NCBI GenBank assembly: GCA_947453145.1
Contig: CANGFA010000018.1
Coordinates: 1 to 47,364, forward strand
Direction of reading: 5' to 3'
Length of the DNA stretch: 47,364 nucleotides
Source of the DNA: Bacteroidota bacterium
Lineage (GTDB): Bacteria; Bacteroidota; Bacteroidia; Chitinophagales; Chitinophagaceae
Shown piece by piece: positions 43,064-47,364 of the stretch; position 1 is the first letter of the stretch, and each line of letters begins with the position of its first letter. Below the pieces are notes generated by a model. That model was given only the letters and a program-made list of their open reading frames with translations, did no database searches and was not told the DNA's origin. Made by a program: the position numbers and the translations under genes.

Positions 43064-44221
43064 TTAAAGTTCTCCTTCCGCAAATTCGTGCGTTGAATAG
43101 TCTTTTATGACATCATATAAAGTGCCTCTTTCAATGGGTTGTCTTTTAGCTTGCTTTATTAATCTTACTAATTCTTCGGTAGTCATTGCTGGTGTCTGTT
43201 CTTCACTACCTGCCATGGAATAGATTTTAGTGGTATCGTCTATTGTTCCGTCAATATCATTTACACCGTAGCTTAATGTTAATTGTGCAATATCTCTTCC
43301 AAGCATTGGCCAATAAGCTTTAACATGTGGGAAGTTGTCTAAGTATAAACGTGATATCGCATACATTTTTAAATCATTGGCCATGGTGGATTCTGGTACA
43401 TGACTCATATCATTTCCTTCGTTTCTAAACTTCAACGGAATGAATGTATTGAAGCCTTTTGTTTTATCCTGTAATTGTCGCAAGCGTTCCATATGATCTA
43501 TGCGGTGTTCAAATTTTTCGATATGACCATACAATAAAGTAGCGTTGCTATGCATTCCTAATTCATGGGCTGTTTGGTGAATTTCCAACCACTGATCGGC
43601 TGTTGCTTTATCGGCACAGATTTGTTCCCTAATTTCTGGATGGAAAATTTCTGCACCCCCACCAGGTAAAGAATCCAAACCTGCTTCATGAGCTAAGCGC
43701 ATGCCTTCCTTTGTAGTTACATTTGCTTTGCGGAACATGTATTCTAATTCAACTGGAGTAAATGCTTTGATATGTAAACTTGGACGATGTGCTTTTATGG
43801 CACGCATCAATTCCAAGAAAAAAGTTAAGGTTAATTTAGGATGAACACCCCCCACAATATGAACTTCGGTTACAGGTTTGCCATCATAGGATTTTACAAT
43901 ATCCAACATTTGGTCAATGGTTAATTCCCAACCTTCTTCCTTGTGAGCATATAATTTGGAGTATGAACAAAATTTACAGGAGAAAACACACACATTGGTG
44001 GGTTCAATATGGAAGTTTTTATTGAAATACGTTTTATCGCCGTGTAAGGATTCTCTTTTCCAATTGGCTAATGCACCAACATAAGGAAGGGTAGCTTTAT
44101 CAAACAAATAAACGCCCTCGTCAAACGAAAGGCGTTCATTTTGAATTACTTTATTTCCAATTGCCTGTAAACGACTGTCTTTTTCTGCACCAATAATTAC
44201 TTCAATTTGCTTCGTATTCAT
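43064..44221 (-). CDS. mqnE: Aminofutalosine synthase (radical SAM)
   Basis: 385 residues, a radical SAM enzyme of the futalosine route to menaquinone. The cluster motif CxxxCxxC is CVFSCKFC, after EPTNV. VHIVGGVHPKL, IKAFTPVELEYM, LDSLPGGGAEIFHPEIREQI, SNATLLYGHIE and NFPHVKAYWPMLG follow in order. KAFTPVE and the IFHPEIREQIC stretch fit MqnE rather than its relative MqnC. The enzyme joins an enolpyruvyl-benzoate unit to SAM-derived adenosine. No other futalosine gene is in the window. A TAACTTTG -7 box (44248-44241 on minus) gives a short leader. Confidence 0.9.
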   Translation of the reverse strand: MNTKQIEVIIGAEKDSRLQAIGNKVIQNERLSFDEGVYLFDKATLPYVGALANWKRESLHGDKTYFNKNFHIEPTNVCVFSCKFCSYSKLYAHKEEGWELTIDQMLDIVKSYDGKPVTEVHIVGGVHPKLTLTFFLELMRAIKAHRPSLHIKAFTPVELEYMFRKANVTTKEGMRLAHEAGLDSLPGGGAEIFHPEIREQICADKATADQWLEIHQTAHELGMHSNATLLYGHIEKFEHRIDHMERLRQLQDKTKGFNTFIPLKFRNEGNDMSHVPESTMANDLKMYAISRLYLDNFPHVKAYWPMLGRDIAQLTLSYGVNDIDGTIDDTTKIYSMAGSEEQTPAMTTEELVRLIKQAKRQPIERGTLYDVIKDYSTHEFAEGEL

Positions 44222-44276
44222 ATCTACTTTATTAGTAGCGCAAAGTTACAAATTATAGGCAGATTTATATATTAAA

Positions 44277-45542
44277 TTAACCAATTAAAATACCGGCAAT
44301 ACTTGCAGATAAGTAAGATGCAAGGGTACCAGCTAATAAGGCCTTTAAGCCTAGTTCTGCTAAGTCTTTACGTCTACTTGGAACCAATTCGCCAATACCT
44401 CCAATTAACATTCCTACACTACTAAAGTTGGCAAATCCACAAATGGCAATACTTACTATGAACAAACCTTTTTCTGTTATAATGGGGACTGCTTTACTGG
44501 TTAAGCTTTTAAAGGCTACAAATTCATTAATAGTTAATTTTTGACCTAATAATGTGGCAGCACTTTGAATATCGGTACTTGGAATACCCATTGCCCAAGC
44601 CATAGGATAAAACAATTTTCCAAATAAGTAGTTTAAACTTAAATCCAAATGTGCATTGAATATATGACCTATTTTTAATAAACTCCAATCAATAAAAGCG
44701 ATTAAAGCAATGAAACCAATTAACATAGCAATGACATTCATCGCAATCTTAAAACCTTCGCCAGCTCCGTGGGTAATGGCATCAATGGTATTGCTATATT
44801 GACTTTTTACTTCTAATTTTACTTTACCCATTGTCTGAGATTCTTCCGTTTCAGGAAACAATATTTTTGCAATTACTAAGGCACCTGGTGCAGCCATTAA
44901 ACTCGCTGTAATTAATTTAGGAGCTAAGTCCATACCAGCTTGAGCACCCATATTGGCATATACAATTAAAATACCTCCTGCTATACAAGCTAAACTACCA
45001 CTCATACTTGCTAATATTTCACTTTTTGTCATACTTGGTAAATAGGGACGAATCATTACCTGAGCTTCTACTTGACCAACAAAAGCACTCGCCACATTGC
45101 TCAATGCTTCTGCACCACTTACACGCATAATAAAATTCATTGCTTTTGCAATTACGGCCACAATTCTTTGCATAATTCCAAAGTGATATAATAAGGCTAC
45201 TAATACACAAACTAAAATAATAGTCGCGGTTACGTTAAAAGCAAATACAAAACCACCATTGGCGAAGTCAGCTACACCTGTTGGCGTAGTTGCAGAAATC
45301 CCCCCATAAACGAAAGCCGCACCTTGACGTGAAAACTGCTCTATTTTACCCATTCCTTTTCCTAACATTTGGAAAAAGCTGGTCACGGCTGGTATTTTTA
45401 ATACGAGTATACCAATAAATAATTGAAGCCCTAAACCACTTGCAACTAATCGGTAATTGATATTTTTTTTATTATTTGAGAAAAGGAATGCAATTCCTAA
45501 AATAAGTAATACCCCAATAAGGCCTTGAAATTTTTCCATCAT
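44277..45542 (-). CDS. Concentrative nucleoside transporter, NupC/CNT family
   Basis: 421 residues with many hydrophobic segments, the CNT-family size. It imports nucleosides using an ion gradient. Visible family stretches are GAAFVYGG, FVFAFNVTATIILVC, SNVASAFVGQVEAQVMIRPY, MSGSLACIAGGILIVYA and CGFANFSSVGMLIGGIG near the C-terminus, where the CNT signature with GFAN lies. Two adjacent ATG codons begin the gene. It is 55 nt upstream of mqnE and downstream of trxA on the same strand, separated from trxA by a terminator. Confidence 0.93.
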   Translation of the reverse strand: MMEKFQGLIGVLLILGIAFLFSNNKKNINYRLVASGLGLQLFIGILVLKIPAVTSFFQMLGKGMGKIEQFSRQGAAFVYGGISATTPTGVADFANGGFVFAFNVTATIILVCVLVALLYHFGIMQRIVAVIAKAMNFIMRVSGAEALSNVASAFVGQVEAQVMIRPYLPSMTKSEILASMSGSLACIAGGILIVYANMGAQAGMDLAPKLITASLMAAPGALVIAKILFPETEESQTMGKVKLEVKSQYSNTIDAITHGAGEGFKIAMNVIAMLIGFIALIAFIDWSLLKIGHIFNAHLDLSLNYLFGKLFYPMAWAMGIPSTDIQSAATLLGQKLTINEFVAFKSLTSKAVPIITEKGLFIVSIAICGFANFSSVGMLIGGIGELVPSRRKDLAELGLKALLAGTLASYLSASIAGILIG

Positions 45543-45562
45543 TAAATTTTATATAGGTCAAG

Positions 45563-45604
45563 ATAAAAAAAATCCTGCAATATTGATTGATTATGCAGGA
45601 TTTT
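45563..45604 (-). terminator. Rho-independent terminator after trxA
   Basis: AAAATCCTGCA (45569-45579) pairs perfectly with TGCAGGATTTT (45594-45604) around a 14-nt loop, with a T run on minus. Confidence 0.85.
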
Positions 45605-45628
45605 GAACAATTTATAAGTGTGCTTTTG

Positions 45629-45946
45629 TTATAAGTGCGCTTGGATTTTCTTGTCCAAAACGGATTTAGGTACTGCTCCAATTTGTTTGTCAACCACCTG
45701 ACCGCCTTTTACGAACAAGATAGCTGGGATGGAAGTGATACCAAAGTTCATGCTTAAATTAGGATTAACATCCACATTCACTTTGCCAATATTTACTTTT
45801 CCTTCATATTGGACTGCTAATTCCTCAATAACTGGCCCAATTGCTCGACAAGGTCCACACCATTCTGCCCAAAAGTCAATTACAGAAAGTTTATCACTTT
45901 CAATTACTACTTGCTGAAAATTTGCATCTGTAAATTCTAATGCCAT
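45629..45946 (-). CDS. trxA: Thioredoxin
   Basis: 105 residues, the standard single-domain thioredoxin. The redox site is Cys30-Gly-Pro-Cys33 in DFWAEWCGPCRAI. The cis-proline loop is ITSIPAILFVKGG, with VNVDVNPNLSMNFGI before it. It reduces disulfides in cytoplasmic proteins. TATTTTTG at 45994-45987 on minus is a possible -7 box about 40 nt upstream. The last 14 bases, including the stop, are nearly repeated 17 bp downstream. Confidence 0.97.
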   Translation of the reverse strand: MALEFTDANFQQVVIESDKLSVIDFWAEWCGPCRAIGPVIEELAVQYEGKVNIGKVNVDVNPNLSMNFGITSIPAILFVKGGQVVDKQIGAVPKSVLDKKIQAHL

Positions 45947-46078
45947 ATTATTTATTTTAATTTGTTAATGTATACTTTGTAGAGTTCAAAAATAGTTCCA
46001 AACTCTGAAACCTGCCCATTTGACTTTTCCACTAATTTGTATTGTCATTGGGGACAAATTATCTGACAAAGCAGCATA

Positions 46079-47364
46079 TTAGGTTACCAGGTTTACTTTT
46101 ACACCCAGTTCAGGGGTTTTATCTAAAAATTCAACCAGTTCGTCATTCATAAGAAAGCCTTTTTCAAGGGTCAATAAACTGGCGGCAATTTGCTCTCTAG
46201 GTTCAATAAAAGTTACTTTAAATGAGGACTTACCTGGATTTTGTTTTAGATTCTTTTCAAAGAAAGAAATTATTTCTTCATTTAAATGAGCGGGGTGTAA
46301 GGTTATTTCAATGGATCTTGTTTGATTTTGTTTAACTGTTTCCAATAAGGACATGGATTGAATTTTAAATTCAAAATTATTGGCTTGGTTAAAACGAGTT
46401 CGAAAGGAGCCATTGATATATACTTTTTGTCCAACTTCTAAATAGTTCTGAAACTTAATATAGTCCTCACTCCATAAAATAAAATCGGTCTTACTGGTAA
46501 AATCTTCAATTACAAAAGAACCAAAGTTTTTTCCTGTCTTAGTAATTCTATGTTGCACATCGGTAATTAATCCTGCCAATTTAAAAGGTTTACCCAAATT
46601 ATTAGGATGAGTCAACAAATTATCTCTTACCTCATTAAAATCTATAATGTTTGTGAAATTATAATGACGCATTTCAAAATTAAAATGATCCAATGGATGA
46701 CCACTCATAAAAATGCCAGTAACATCCTTTTCATGCTCAAGTGTTTCCGTTAAAGTCCATGGCTCACAAACTGCTAATTTTGGAAGTGGCACATGCATCG
46801 CAGATGGCAAATCCCCAAATAGGGTATTGGTCGTTCCAGTACTCATTGATTGGGTAGCTTGTGCATATTGAATTAACTTTTCTAATCCATTGGCACGATC
46901 TCCATCACCTATGTGAAAATATTGAGCACGACTATATTCGGGAAAACAATCAAAGGTTCCTGAGTACGCTAAACTCTCTAATGATTTTTTATTCACTGCA
47001 CGGGATAAAACTCTTTTGATATAGTCCACCATATCTTTAAAATGACCATTTTTATCTCTTTCAATAATAATGGCTTCAATTGCAGCTTCACCAACCCCTT
47101 TTAATCCACCTAAACCAAAACGAATTTGTCCTTGCTTATTTACTGAGAACCCTTTTAAGGATTCATTAATATCCGGACCCAATACTTTTATGCCCATTCG
47201 CTTACACTCTTCCATAAAGAAGGTGATTTTATCTATACTTCCTGCATGATTTAATACAGCCGACATATATTCTCCAGGATAATGTGCTTTAAGATAAGCA
47301 GTTTGATATGCCACAAAAGCATAACAAGTGGAGTGCGATTTATTAAAGGCATATTGAGCAAAAG
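46079..47364 (-). CDS. dnaE: DNA polymerase III subunit alpha, C-terminal part (5' end outside window)
   Basis: About 428 codons of the C-terminal part are present; the frame is open to the window edge at 47364 and the start is beyond it. The first readable residues, AQYAFNKSHSTCYAFVAYQT, are the conserved DnaE stretch after the palm and fingers domains. The tandem helix-hairpin-helix region (VNKQGQIRFGLGGLKGVGEA) comes next, then FKLAGLITDVQHRITKTGKN with FVIEDFTSKTDFILWSEDYI, the OB-fold. A GTG at 47314 is internal and is not a start. It is the replicative polymerase catalytic subunit. The gene ends 132 nt before trxA's start codon, on the same strand, and so is read first. Confidence 0.97.
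   Translation of the reverse strand, partial: FAQYAFNKSHSTCYAFVAYQTAYLKAHYPGEYMSAVLNHAGSIDKITFFMEECKRMGIKVLGPDINESLKGFSVNKQGQIRFGLGGLKGVGEAAIEAIIIERDKNGHFKDMVDYIKRVLSRAVNKKSLESLAYSGTFDCFPEYSRAQYFHIGDGDRANGLEKLIQYAQATQSMSTGTTNTLFGDLPSAMHVPLPKLAVCEPWTLTETLEHEKDVTGIFMSGHPLDHFNFEMRHYNFTNIIDFNEVRDNLLTHPNNLGKPFKLAGLITDVQHRITKTGKNFGSFVIEDFTSKTDFILWSEDYIKFQNYLEVGQKVYINGSFRTRFNQANNFEFKIQSMSLLETVKQNQTRSIEITLHPAHLNEEIISFFEKNLKQNPGKSSFKVTFIEPREQIAASLLTLEKGFLMNDELVEFLDKTPELGVKVNLVT

Noticed and set aside
45300..45312. Third CCCCCCATAAACG copy
   Set aside because: It lies in the coding sequence of the nucleoside transporter and encodes conserved residues (FVYGG), without a hairpin.
47312..47314. GTG start for a 411-residue protein at the right edge
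   Set aside because: The frame remains open upstream and encodes conserved DnaE sequence, so the GTG is internal and the gene is truncated by the window.

Overview
The window is AT-rich chromosomal DNA from a member of the Bacteroidota, most likely of the Chitinophagaceae/Chitinophagales type (an inference from gene content). The signs are: genes almost without Shine-Dalgarno sequences; several upstream regions carrying the Bacteroidota promoter signature (TTTG or TTG, 17-20 nt, then TAnnTTTG); fused SecDF; a NagB-LmbE fusion; a long NusB; a biosynthetic-type arginine decarboxylase; and bacillithiol and futalosine-menaquinone genes. Nearly all of it is core metabolism and information processing. 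I see no prophage, insertion sequence, CRISPR array, defence island or secondary-metabolite cluster, and no convincing new multi-gene system. The unusual material lies between the genes: RNA leaders, operator-like palindromes, tandem repeats and a duplicated terminator.

Layout. 1-440: a 33-bp tandem repeat array cut by the left edge, then tRNA-Arg(ACG) with its own promoter and terminator. 0.5-5 kb (minus): NagB-LmbE fusion, pyruvate kinase and phosphofructokinase. 5.2-11.6 kb: a secreted S9 peptidase, an ABC-F ATPase, a small lipoprotein and an unknown secreted protein, with a tandemly duplicated terminator between the first two. 11.7-15.1 kb (plus): thrS-infC, a terminator, then rpmI-rplT with its own promoter and a foldable leader. 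15.3-25.3 kb (plus): arginine decarboxylase, bacilliredoxin, Lgt, YajQ, ribosomal protein L31, BshB1, N-carbamoylputrescine amidase, agmatine deiminase, a lipoprotein amidase, acyl-CoA dehydrogenase and YggS. 25.3-35.6 kb (mostly minus): M20 hydrolase, methylmalonyl-CoA mutase large chain, SecDF, an FKBP lipoprotein and GroES-GroEL, with IscA-like and YhhN genes on plus. 35.9-37.9 kb (plus): NusB, YajC, CoaE. 37.9-47.4 kb (mostly minus): an RlmK-like methyltransferase, an aminotransferase, a serine hydrolase, MqnE, a nucleoside transporter, thioredoxin and the C-terminal part of DnaE, with L-serine ammonia-lyase on plus.

How the genes fit together. Arginine decarboxylase, agmatine deiminase and N-carbamoylputrescine amidase make a complete arginine-to-putrescine route within 7 kb, the last two overlapping by 8 nt. 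BshB1 and the bacilliredoxin point to bacillithiol as a low-molecular-weight thiol, next to a conventional thioredoxin. Lgt serves the several lipoproteins encoded here. YajC and SecDF belong to the same Sec accessory complex but are encoded 5 kb apart. pfkA and pyk form a glycolytic pair.

Start sites. For brxA, the RlmK-like gene, the serine hydrolase and sdaA, the longest open frame begins at a TTG that lies inside a TAnnTTTG element. In each case the next in-frame ATG is the better start and is used here. For the S9 peptidase, the lipoprotein amidase, yajQ, aguA and the aminotransferase, downstream ATGs were also chosen, for the reasons given in the entries.
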